A stretch of 5,351 bases of DNA. Origin: Synechococcales cyanobacterium PMM_0085. Its GTDB lineage: Bacteria > Cyanobacteriota > Cyanobacteriia > Elainellales > Elainellaceae. Positions 1 through 5,351 of this stretch are shown here, in pieces (the stretch's first letter is position 1; every line of letters begins with the position of its first letter). The stretch spans positions 1-5,351 of the forward strand of contig CASBQJ010000011.1 of NCBI GenBank assembly GCA_949127705.1, written 5' to 3'. The translations under genes and the position numbers were made by a program. The notes beneath the pieces were generated by a model. It ran no database searches, had not been told where the DNA came from, and saw only the letters and a list, made by a program, of their open reading frames with translations.

Positions 1-1
1 C

Positions 2-265
2 ACCAGAACAAATTTGGATGGCGATCGGATGTTGACATTAGCCTTGGTCAAAGATATCGAAATTATTGGGGAAGCCGCAGGAAAAATCTCCACAGATTGT
101 AGAACCAAATATCCGGAGATTCCTTGGGTTCAAATGATTGGCATGCGAAATCGCTTAACCCATGCTTATTTTGAGATTGACCTGGATATTATCTGGGAAG
201 TGGTGATGCATGATTTACCCCCTTTAGTGACGGAATTAGAGAAAATTATTCCATTTGAAACCTAA
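2..265 (+). CDS. hepT: HepT-like toxin (DUF86), 5' end cut by window edge
   Basis: This is the C-terminal part of a HepT (DUF86) family protein, the HEPN-fold RNase toxin of MntA/HepT toxin-antitoxin pairs. The frame is open from base 2. An 83-residue reading from TTG at 14 is possible, but the family is usually about 110-140 residues and the text before and after this codon reads as continuous family sequence, so the true start is probably outside the window. Numbered from the TTG, the family landmarks are IIGEAAGKIS (17-26), YPEIPW (33-38), and the signature RX4HXY as R45, H50, Y52 within RNRLTHAY. In characterised pairs these residues form the RNase site and the Tyr is AMPylated by the MntA nucleotidyltransferase. 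The antitoxin gene, normally adjacent, is not visible and would have to lie upstream. The coding region looks more A+T rich than the genes to its right, which fits mobile toxin-antitoxin cargo but does not prove it. It ends with TAA at 263-265, convergent with the next gene. Confidence 0.82.
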   Translation, partial: TRTNLDGDRMLTLALVKDIEIIGEAAGKISTDCRTKYPEIPWVQMIGMRNRLTHAYFEIDLDIIWEVVMHDLPPLVTELEKIIPFET

Positions 266-303
266 ATTAAGGCGACTGGCCGTGGATTAGGGGCAAATAC
301 CCA

Positions 304-330
304 GTAGGGGCATGGCACTGCCATGCCCTC
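304..330. repeat. Palindromic dispersed repeat, single copy
   Basis: A perfect inverted repeat has arms 308-317 (GGGCATGGCA) and 319-328 (TGCCATGCCC) around a single central C; as a folded strand it gives a 9-bp stem and an ACT loop. It is preceded by GTAGG. It sits in the 82-bp gap between two convergent genes, so it could act as a two-way transcription barrier, but neither side has the U-tract of a standard intrinsic terminator. The same element, with one compensating base-pair change, occurs three times in the array at the right end of the window, so it is a repeat family rather than a local terminator alone. Short palindromes of this style are common between genes in filamentous cyanobacteria. 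The rest of the gap shows nothing recognisable. Confidence 0.8.
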
Positions 331-347
331 CCAACTGCCACGCTGCT

Positions 348-1553
348 TTACGAGACCGTTGGGCGTACAGCAGCGGTAGGAAACATGTCGCTGAGGGCGC
401 TATCTCGATTGTTTAGCGTTTCATAAAAGAAGAAAGAGACGCCTGATAAGGCTCTGCGGCGTACGGCGGCAACCTGTTGACGGATTTGTTCTGTGGTTAT
501 GGGCATGTCTTTTAGTCCCGACAAAATGCCGATGGCGACGGGGATATGGTCGCGGGCCATTTCAATTTCGGCGCGGGTGAGTTCTCGCTCAAAGCTGCCC
601 AGATCGTCCCGATAAATTTGCACGATCAGTTCTTCGATGTAGCCCTGCCGCTCCCAGGTGCCCCAGTCTTGCAAAAAAGCGCGGTAGGAATAGTCTCTGG
701 AGTTTGGTGAAAGGGCGATCAAACAATCGGGCTTGCGGGCTTTAACCGTATGGAAGACTTGCGCCATCACACGGCTGATGCGATCGGCACGCCAGCGAGT
801 CCATTCGGCATCGGTGGAGTCGTCGGGGGGGCGCTTGCCTTGGTGTTCTTGCTGATAGAGCTGGATGGTGTATGGGTCATACCCCAGTTCGGCGGGTAGG
901 CCAAAGTGGTCGTCTAGCTGTAGCCCGTCGATGGCATAATTGCTGGCCAGTTCGGCAACTAAGTCTAAAATGAACTGCTGCACCTCGGGGTGAAACGGAT
1001 TCAGCCACACGCGTGGATAAATCCCTTCCATGACCACCTGGGTGCCATCCCGGCGGCGGGTGAGCCAATCGGGATGGCGCAGCGCCAGTTCCGAATCGGC
1101 TGGAGCCATGAAGCCAAACTCAAACCAGGGAATGACGGCTAGCCCTAGCCGATGCCCTTGGCTAATTGCCTGTGCCAGCATGTCGCGTTTGCGCAAGCCG
1201 GGGTGCGGATCTACCCGTTGCCCGATCGCCCGTTCGGCGACGGCACTTGGATAGAGGGTGTAGCCCCAATTCCAAACAGTGGGGTAAACCGTATTAAAAT
1301 TTAGCCGCTTCAACCGCCGCAGGGCATTGTTCAACGTCGGCCTAGAAAATAGCACCTCGCTATCGACGTTGGTCAACCACACTCCCCGCAGCTCAGTCGG
1401 CACTGGCGGAGATTGGGCGATCGCATCTACTGGCCGCTGGATGCACAAAACAAGCGATAGCCCCACTAACACCAAGGCGATCGCCCGTTTCCAGCGCGAC
1501 ACCGACCATTGAGGACGACCCCACAGACATTTCACACCACAATTCAGCTTCAC
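348..1553 (-). CDS. Exported GHL10-family glycoside hydrolase (DigH/YngK-like)
   Basis: The 401-residue product matches the GHL10 family (glycosyl hydrolase-like 10, formerly DUF187), TIM-barrel enzymes that include E. coli DigH, which cuts peptide-free peptidoglycan glycan strands. The activity here is inferred from the family. The domain spans about 54-375. It opens with ELRGVWLTNVDS (54-65) and NFNTVYPTVWNWGYTLYPS (85-103). PWFEFGF (142-148), VWLNPFHPEV (182-191) and the barrel-strand motif DGLQLDDHFG (209-218) follow; D209, D214 and D215 are candidate active-site acids. SPNSRDYSY lies at 282-290. An N-terminal signal is clear: basic WKR (21-23), hydrophobic AIALVLVGLSLVLC (24-37), then A44-I45-A46 before Q47 as a likely signal peptidase I site. 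The start is the first in-frame initiator after an upstream TGA, but it is a GTG with only a distant GGGAG (plus 1569-1573, 15 nt away). GTG at codon 18 (1502-1500) would give a more typical short signal peptide. The gene is monocistronic as far as can be seen and convergent with the hepT-like gene. Confidence 0.88.
   Translation of the reverse strand: MKLNCGVKCLWGRPQWSVSRWKRAIALVLVGLSLVLCIQRPVDAIAQSPPVPTELRGVWLTNVDSEVLFSRPTLNNALRRLKRLNFNTVYPTVWNWGYTLYPSAVAERAIGQRVDPHPGLRKRDMLAQAISQGHRLGLAVIPWFEFGFMAPADSELALRHPDWLTRRRDGTQVVMEGIYPRVWLNPFHPEVQQFILDLVAELASNYAIDGLQLDDHFGLPAELGYDPYTIQLYQQEHQGKRPPDDSTDAEWTRWRADRISRVMAQVFHTVKARKPDCLIALSPNSRDYSYRAFLQDWGTWERQGYIEELIVQIYRDDLGSFERELTRAEIEMARDHIPVAIGILSGLKDMPITTEQIRQQVAAVRRRALSGVSFFFYETLNNRDSALSDMFPTAAVRPTVS
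1417..1424. repeat. HIP1 octamer (first of seven in the window)
   Basis: GCGATCGC, the highly iterated palindrome HIP1, is seen here. Further exact copies start at 1477, 1863, 3540, 3903, 4998 and 5058. All seven lie inside the three complete genes and none lies between genes. This density is a strong cyanobacterial marker. The copies are read through as codons and have no known gene-specific role. Confidence 0.9.
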
Positions 1554-1675
1554 GTCGATTTCACACCGCTCCCATCACGTTGCCCAATTCATTCAACCCT
1601 TTCGGTCTCACACCGCACTGGTCAGGATGATTGGAACCGTGACGGGAATTGCTAAAAAGGAGTTGCGCATCTCTG

Positions 1676-1730
1676 AAAAGTCCTGAAATTTTAGTACTTT
1701 TGTACTAAAATTAAGCGTACTCAGGATTTT
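1676..1730 (-). terminator. Two-part hairpin downstream of the response regulator, possible terminator
   Basis: An inner perfect stem of 11 bp (1687-1697 with 1702-1712, TTTT loop on the plus strand) is nested in an outer stem: TCCTGA 1681-1686 with TCAGGA 1721-1726, extended by AAAA 1676-1679 with TTTT 1727-1730 around a bulged G at 1680. An 8-nt bulge (1713-1720) separates the two stems on one side. Read on the minus strand it begins 34 nt after the receiver gene's stop and ends in CUUUUC, so it could terminate that transcript. The inner stem is A+T rich and the U-run is short and partly inside the stem, so this is weaker than a textbook intrinsic terminator. It overlaps the LexA-box-like site, and the two explanations compete. 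Confidence 0.4.
1693..1706. promoter_or_regulatory. LexA-box-like operator palindrome
   Basis: The sequence AGTACTTTTGTACT fits the published cyanobacterial LexA-box consensus RGTAC-N3-D-GTWC-B at every position, on both strands. On the minus strand it lies about 140 nt upstream of the GTG start of the glycosidase gene, and a TAAAAT hexamer (plus 1706-1711 on the plus strand; the minus strand also reads TAAAAT just after the box) touches it. This would suit an operator overlapping a promoter, but no convincing -35 element is visible on the minus strand. No LexA-regulated gene is known to me in this family. The palindrome may instead be only the core of a terminator hairpin, so regulation by LexA is an inference from the motif. 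Confidence 0.4.
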
Positions 1731-1745
1731 ACGGGTCTACTTTTT

Positions 1746-1769
1746 ACTGATTTACTTACTGATTTACTT
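1746..1769. repeat. 12-bp tandem duplication across the receiver gene's stop codon
   Basis: ACTGATTTACTT occurs twice in perfect tandem (1746-1757 and 1758-1769). The right copy includes the last codon and TAA stop (1764-1766, minus strand) of the response-regulator gene. Because 12 is a multiple of three, the left copy carries a second in-frame TAA at 1752-1754. The perfect identity suggests a recent slippage event; it leaves the protein unchanged. Confidence 0.9.
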
Positions 1770-2156
1770 AAGGAGCGCCACAATTTGATCGACAAACTGT
1801 TGATGATCCACCACGGGCTTTGAGATATAGTCATCGGCACCGCTCTGCTGCAAAAAACTCTCGCGATCGCCCTCCATCGCATGAGCCGTGACCAAAATCA
1901 CAGGCAGATAGGACGTCTGCGGATCGGCCTTCAGCAGCTGAGTGATTTTGATCCCATCGACGGGTTTTCCCTGGTACACGCTGTGAGACAAGGAAACATC
2001 CATCAAAATAATATCGACCGATCCAGACTGCGCAATCTGCATCACCTCATCCACATTTTCCGTATGTTTGACCGCTAAGCCTCCCCGCTTCGTCAAAATC
2101 TTTGAGAAAACCCGAGCGTTGATCAGGTCATCTTCTACAATTAGAACCGTTTTCAT
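1764..2156 (-). CDS. Single-domain response regulator (CheY/DivK-like receiver)
   Basis: The 130-residue protein is a lone phospho-receiver domain with no output domain. VLIVEDD at 4-10 supplies the acidic pocket (E8, D9), D53 in IILMD is the phospho-acceptor, T90 in ILVTA is the switch residue, and K113 in SKP is the conserved lysine, so all catalytic positions are present and it should accept phosphate. Between D53 and the usual glycine of the following loop (G68 in VDG) there are about seven more residues than in CheY or DivK, lengthening the loop after beta-3. ATG at 2156 is supported by GAGGA (plus 2165-2169) eight nt upstream. No histidine kinase lies beside it, so it is an orphan whose partner and target cannot be told from here. 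It is divergent from the topoisomerase gene and on the same strand as the glycosidase, with 210 bp and a hairpin between them. Confidence 0.93.
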   Translation of the reverse strand: MKTVLIVEDDLINARVFSKILTKRGGLAVKHTENVDEVMQIAQSGSVDIILMDVSLSHSVYQGKPVDGIKITQLLKADPQTSYLPVILVTAHAMEGDRESFLQQSGADDYISKPVVDHQQFVDQIVALLK

Positions 2157-2209
2157 GCGATTTTTCCTCTTCCCTACTCCCAGAATGAACCATTTCAGAG
2201 AGGTACAGT

Positions 2210-2231
2210 AAATTCAATGTAATTTCAATAT
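2210..2231. repeat. 11-bp imperfect direct repeat upstream of the receiver gene
   Basis: AAATTCAATGT (2210-2220) is followed directly by AATTTCAATAT (2221-2231), matching at 9 of 11 positions. The TTCAAT cores are 11 bp apart, about one helical turn, the layout of a site bound by a dimeric response regulator. It lies 54-75 bp upstream of the receiver gene's start codon. No known cyanobacterial box fits well, so this is a candidate only. Confidence 0.3.
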
Positions 2232-2244
2232 AAATAAACGGTGA

Positions 2245-2466
2245 ATTATCCGCTCAGCCGTCTATGCGCCGGCTCAAATAGAACTGATCTCCACCTTTGA
2301 GGATACTCTCAAACAGCGTTATTACCCTTTACATTCAATGATTGCCCCAATCCGCCCATGGCGGAAATTCCATCCCAGTTGGTTGAAAAAACTCAAGGCG
2401 AGTTGCCAATTTACCCTAGCGTTGAAGCCGCAAACAAACCAAACTCATGCATCAATTCACCCTTAA
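2245..2466 (+). pseudogene. Unassigned 74-codon open frame, possible gene remnant or small ORF
   Basis: After an in-frame TGA (2242-2244) the frame stays open until TAA at 2464-2466. The first ATG is at 2338, giving a 42-residue peptide that starts MIAPIRPWRKFHPSW and is rich in Lys, Arg and Trp. The upstream part reads QIELISTFEDTLKQRYYPL, which looks protein-like but has no ATG, GTG or TTG to start it. There is no Shine-Dalgarno sequence before the ATG at 2338. It could be the tail of a decayed gene or a chance open frame; I do not recognise any family. Confidence 0.15.
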
Positions 2467-2626
2467 GTTTCGTCCTATAGGGCCGTCTCTAAGCTAGATT
2501 GCTGTTTAGATCACTATTCCATCAGTTGCCATCTCACCCTGCGATCTGCAATGCTGCTGATGAAATCTACAACCCTACAGAATACCCGCAGGGCGGATAT
2601 TCATAAGTCTGGAAGGAACCAAAGTC

Positions 2627-5152
2627 ATGGCTAAACAGTTGAATCTATCTGCTGGGCAAGTGGTAGCGACCGCTCTACATACCGAAGTGCAGCAGTCATA
2701 CCTGGAATACGCCATGAGTGTGATTGTCGGGCGAGCCTTGCCCGATGCCCGAGATGGACTGAAGCCAGTCCACCGTCGCATTCTCTATGCCATGCACGAA
2801 CTTGGGTTAACGCCCGATCGCCCCTATCGCAAATGTGCCCGCGTGGTGGGAGATGTGTTAGGTAAGTACCACCCGCATGGTGACCAGTCGGTATATGACG
2901 CGCTGGTGCGGTTGGTGCAAGACTTTTCTAGCCGCTATCCCATATTGGGCGGGCATGGAAATTTTGGGTCGGTAGACAACGATCCGCCCGCTGCCATGCG
3001 TTATACGGAGACGCGGATTTCGGCTATTGGCAACGAGGGGTTGCTTTCTGAGATTGGTGAAGCGACGGTAGACTTTACGCCAAACTTCGATAGTTCCCAG
3101 CAAGAGCCAGTGGTGCTGCCAGCTCAGCTGCCGTTTTTGTTGCTCAATGGGTCGTCAGGGATTGCGGTGGGGATGGCGACAAATATTCCGCCTCACAACC
3201 TCAGCGAGCTAATTGACGGCTGCATTGCGCTGATTGATAATCCCAACTTGCCCGACGACGACCTGTTTGCGCTCATTCCTGGCCCTGACTTTCCTACGGG
3301 GGGTGAAATTGTCGGCACTGAGGGCATTCGGGAAGCCTACACCACTGGGCGGGGCAGCATTTCGATGCGCGGGATTGCCCAACTAGAAGACATTCCGGCT
3401 AGTCGAGGACGGCAGCAGCGGCAAGCGCTGATCATTACAGAATTGCCCTATCAGGTGAATAAGGCGAGCTGGATTGAAAAGATTGCTGACTTGGTAAACC
3501 AGGGACGGATTGAAGATATTCAAGATATTCGCGATGAGAGCGATCGCGACGGGATGCGGGTGGTAATTGAGCTAAAGCGCGAGGCCAATCCCCAATTGAT
3601 CCTCAGCAAGCTCTATAAAATGACGCCGTTGCAGAGCAACTTTGGGGCAATTTTTCTGGCGTTGGCCGATGGACAACCGCGCCAAATGTCGCTGCGAGAG
3701 CTGCTGCAACATTTTCTGAGCTTTCGGGAAACGACGCTAACTCGCCAATATGAATATGAATTAGACAAGGCTAGTAGCCAGATTCACCTGCTAGAAGGCT
3801 TGACCAACGCCTTAGACAATTTGGATCGGGTGATCGACATTTTGCGCAATGCGCCCGATGGCACCACCGCCAAACGCCAGTTTCAAGCCGAATTGGAGTT
3901 TAGCGATCGCCAGTGTGATGCCATTTTGGCCATGCCGCTGCGCCGTCTGACCGGGTTAGAACGGCAGAAATTGCAAACAGAATACAGTGAGCTATCCGCC
4001 CGGATGGGCGAACTGCAAACCCTGTTGGGCAATCGCCGAGAGCTAATGAAGGCGATTAAAAAAGACCTGCGCAGCCTGAAGAAAAAGTTTGCCGATCCGC
4101 GTCGCACCCGGCTGCAAACAGATGCCCAGCAAGCTGAAGAAGCCGAAGCCCTGGCCGAAAGCGCCCACGATATCCATGAAGAAGAGGTCGTGCTGGAATT
4201 TACCCAGCGCGGCTATGTGCGTCGTCACACGCCCAAAACCTTTGAGCGGCAGCAGGCCAAACAAGAAAGCCAGCCAGCCCAAACGCTGCTGGAAAGCGAG
4301 GACGTGGCTCTGCAAACCGAGGCCGCCACCACTGCCCAAGAGCTATTGGTGCTGACCCGCAGCGGCAAAGCCTACACCGTGCGCGTTGACGATATTCCCC
4401 AAACCCACCGCCAGTCGAAAGGCACACCGCTGATTACGCTCTTGCCGCCCAGCGCCCAAGGCAACGAACCCGAAACCCTCGTGGCTCAGTTTGTGCTCGT
4501 GCCCGAGTTTTTGGAAAGCTTGGACTTGATTATGCTGACCACCCAAGGGCGGATCAAACGAGTGCCGCTGTCAGAATTTGCCAATCTCACCGGGCGGGGG
4601 CTAACGGCTCTCAAGCTCAAAGATGAAGACAGCTTGCAATACGCGCTGCTAGCGGCAGTGGGCGAACAGCTCGTCTTAGCGACTTCGGGTGGGCGGCTGC
4701 TGCGCTTTGAAGTGAATGATGACCAGCTGCCGATCCAAAGCCGTACCGCTCAAGGGTCACAGGCCATTCGCCTAGGGAAGCAGGAGGGGTTGGCGGGCTG
4801 TGTAGCCCTAACATCAGCCGATGAGTTTCTGCTGATTTCGCGCCAGGGATACGGCAAAAGCATGGCAGTAAAGGCGCTGCGCAAAGCCAATCGGGGTGAT
4901 TTAGGCTTGCAGGCAATGAAGTTTGCCACCAAGGGCGATACGGTAGTGGGGATTGTGCCCGGTTATGGAGACACCAATGTGACGGCGCTGACCAGCAGCG
5001 ATCGCCTTTCCCGAATCCCGGCTGAAGCGTTTCCGCTGCAAGGCAAAGACGGCGGCGGCGATCGCCTTCTCACCCTGAACAAAGGCGAAACCATCATCAC
5101 CCTATTACCTGCACTCCTATCGGCGGAAGACGAAGACGATGCAGACCCCTAA
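2627..5152 (+). CDS. gyrA: Type IIA topoisomerase subunit A (GyrA/ParC family)
   Basis: The 841-residue, full-length A subunit makes and reseals the double-strand break in the A2B2 gyrase or topoisomerase IV complex. The breakage-reunion domain covers about 15-490. Y126 in AAMRYTETR is the tyrosine that links to DNA, with R125 beside it. The quinolone-resistance region reads HPHGDQSVYD (82-91), with Gln87 at the place of E. coli Ser83 and Asp91 at that of Asp87. I179 in SGIAVGM is the intercalating isoleucine. The coiled-coil arm spans roughly 370-490. The C-terminal beta-pinwheel (about 518-828) shows blade motifs such as QRGYVRR, TRSGKAYTV, TTQGRIKRV, TSGGRLLRF and SRQGYGKSM, then an acidic tail EDEDDAD. 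The canonical GyrA box QRRGGKG is absent; FERQQAKQ (539-546) stands in its place. Cyanobacteria often carry two A-subunit paralogues, and this one may be the ParC-like copy, so the symbol is tentative although the family is certain. ATG at 2627 has GGAAGGA nine nt upstream. Confidence 0.95.
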   Translation: MAKQLNLSAGQVVATALHTEVQQSYLEYAMSVIVGRALPDARDGLKPVHRRILYAMHELGLTPDRPYRKCARVVGDVLGKYHPHGDQSVYDALVRLVQDFSSRYPILGGHGNFGSVDNDPPAAMRYTETRISAIGNEGLLSEIGEATVDFTPNFDSSQQEPVVLPAQLPFLLLNGSSGIAVGMATNIPPHNLSELIDGCIALIDNPNLPDDDLFALIPGPDFPTGGEIVGTEGIREAYTTGRGSISMRGIAQLEDIPASRGRQQRQALIITELPYQVNKASWIEKIADLVNQGRIEDIQDIRDESDRDGMRVVIELKREANPQLILSKLYKMTPLQSNFGAIFLALADGQPRQMSLRELLQHFLSFRETTLTRQYEYELDKASSQIHLLEGLTNALDNLDRVIDILRNAPDGTTAKRQFQAELEFSDRQCDAILAMPLRRLTGLERQKLQTEYSELSARMGELQTLLGNRRELMKAIKKDLRSLKKKFADPRRTRLQTDAQQAEEAEALAESAHDIHEEEVVLEFTQRGYVRRHTPKTFERQQAKQESQPAQTLLESEDVALQTEAATTAQELLVLTRSGKAYTVRVDDIPQTHRQSKGTPLITLLPPSAQGNEPETLVAQFVLVPEFLESLDLIMLTTQGRIKRVPLSEFANLTGRGLTALKLKDEDSLQYALLAAVGEQLVLATSGGRLLRFEVNDDQLPIQSRTAQGSQAIRLGKQEGLAGCVALTSADEFLLISRQGYGKSMAVKALRKANRGDLGLQAMKFATKGDTVVGIVPGYGDTNVTALTSSDRLSRIPAEAFPLQGKDGGGDRLLTLNKGETIITLLPALLSAEDEDDADP

Positions 5153-5186
5153 ATTAGCGCCACAGATCCCTCATGCAGACATGACA

Positions 5187-5351
5187 TCCCCCGTAGGGAC
5201 ATGGCACTGCCATGTCCAAATCCCCCACGCGGACACGACACACCCTATCCAAATCCCCGTACGGACATGGCACTGCCATGTCCAAATCCCCATGGACACG
5301 ACACACCCTATCCAAATCCCCGTACGGACATGGCACTGCCATGTCCAAATC
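5187..5351. repeat. Tandem array of alternating palindromic (A) and decayed (B) units
   Basis: Starting 34 bp after the topoisomerase stop codon, units alternate A-B-A-B-A to the window edge and appear to continue. A units (5187-5221, 5255-5287, 5318-5350) each carry a perfect inverted repeat GGACATGGCA / TGCCATGTCC around a central C (arms 5197-5206/5208-5217, 5263-5272/5274-5283, 5326-5335/5337-5346). B units (5222-5254, 5288-5317) share the flanks and the start GGACA but have lost the palindrome (GGACACGACACACCC). All units end CCAAAT and are separated by runs of C. Bases 5231-5288 and 5294-5351 are identical over 58 bp, giving a 63-bp composite period. A further degenerate unit may precede the array at about 5167-5186. 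The A element matches the single repeat at 304-330. The first A palindrome could also help end the topoisomerase transcript, but no U-tract is present. Confidence 0.9.

Larger units (their letters stand above)
2157..2626. other. 470-bp divergent intergenic region
   Basis: This region should hold the promoters of both the receiver gene (leftward) and the topoisomerase gene (rightward), but I see no -35/-10 pair good enough to call on either strand. Visible structure: 11-bp imperfect direct repeats at 2210-2231; an inverted repeat TTTGAG/CTCAAA (2296-2301, 2308-2313); TCCGCC/GGCGGA (2351-2356, 2360-2365); and a small hairpin CCGC-AGG-GCGG (2586-2596), with ATA/TAT outside it (2582-2584, 2598-2600), ending about 10 nt before the GGAAGGA ribosome-binding site at 2611-2617. 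An open frame at 2245-2466 is described separately. No tRNA or riboswitch is recognised. Confidence 0.6.

Noticed and set aside
1030..1254. Plus-strand open frame antisense to the glycosidase gene
   Set aside because: It overlaps clear GHL10 motifs on the other strand and shows no domain or ribosome-binding site.
1434..1448. Lipoprotein lipobox at Cys37 of the glycosidase
   Set aside because: The residue before the Cys is Leu, not Gly, Ala or Ser, and a better signal peptidase I site (A44-I45-A46) follows.
2202..2215. Second LexA box near 2202
   Set aside because: Only the first half-site GGTAC fits; the second half reads AATT instead of GTWC.
2205..2226. HLR1 (RpaB-type) box on the minus strand upstream of the receiver gene
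   Set aside because: One TTACATT is present, but the second half is TTACTGT at the wrong spacing, and the leading G/T of each half is missing.
4043..4339. Long antisense open frames inside the topoisomerase gene (also 4617-4916)
   Set aside because: Shadows of a strongly supported GyrA/ParC reading frame in G+C-rich sequence; no family features.
5154..5348. Minus-strand open frame of 64 codons coding a repeated peptide (LDMAVPCPYGD units)
   Set aside because: It lies entirely in the tandem repeat array; it stays open because the unit lengths (33 and 30 bp) are multiples of three. No ribosome-binding site and no independent coding signal.
5187..5351. CRISPR array
   Set aside because: The intervening B units are themselves repeated and related to the A units, so there are no unique spacers, and no cas genes are in view.

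Overview
The window looks like a chromosomal segment of a (probably filamentous) cyanobacterium. The palindrome GCGATCGC (HIP1), which is strongly over-represented in most cyanobacterial genomes, occurs seven times in 5.35 kb (starts 1417, 1477, 1863, 3540, 3903, 4998, 5058). The protein set fits: an orphan single-domain response regulator, a GHL10-type glycoside hydrolase, and a type IIA topoisomerase A subunit with the motif wording I associate with cyanobacterial proteins. The species cannot be named from this sequence.

Layout, left to right. (1) 2-265, plus strand: the 3' part of a HepT-like toxin gene with the RX4HXY motif; its beginning and its expected MntA antitoxin gene would lie left of the window. 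(2) 266-347: a short convergent gap holding one copy of a palindromic dispersed repeat. (3) 348-1553, minus strand: an exported GHL10-family (DigH/YngK-like) glycosidase, probably acting on peptidoglycan or another cell-envelope glycan. (4) 1554-1763: an intergenic stretch with a perfect 11-bp inverted repeat whose centre matches the cyanobacterial LexA-box consensus, nested in a larger hairpin that could instead end the response-regulator transcript. (5) 1764-2156, minus strand: a stand-alone CheY/DivK-like receiver protein; a 12-bp tandem duplication runs across its stop codon. (6) 2157-2626: a 470-bp divergent intergenic region with short direct repeats, a small hairpin before the topoisomerase ribosome-binding site, and a 74-codon open frame of doubtful meaning. 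(7) 2627-5152, plus strand: a complete GyrA/ParC-family subunit of 841 residues lacking the canonical GyrA box. (8) About 5160 to the window edge: a tandem array of alternating palindromic and decayed units, related to the single copy at 304-330.

The genes do not form an obvious pathway or operon. Orientation is + (toxin), - (hydrolase), - (receiver), + (topoisomerase), with convergent and divergent junctions. The hydrolase and receiver genes share a strand but are separated by 210 bp that contains a strong hairpin, so they are probably separate transcripts. No novel multi-gene system is evident. The most interesting signals are non-coding: the LexA-box-like palindrome and the palindromic repeat family, which shows a compensatory base-pair change between its two locations.
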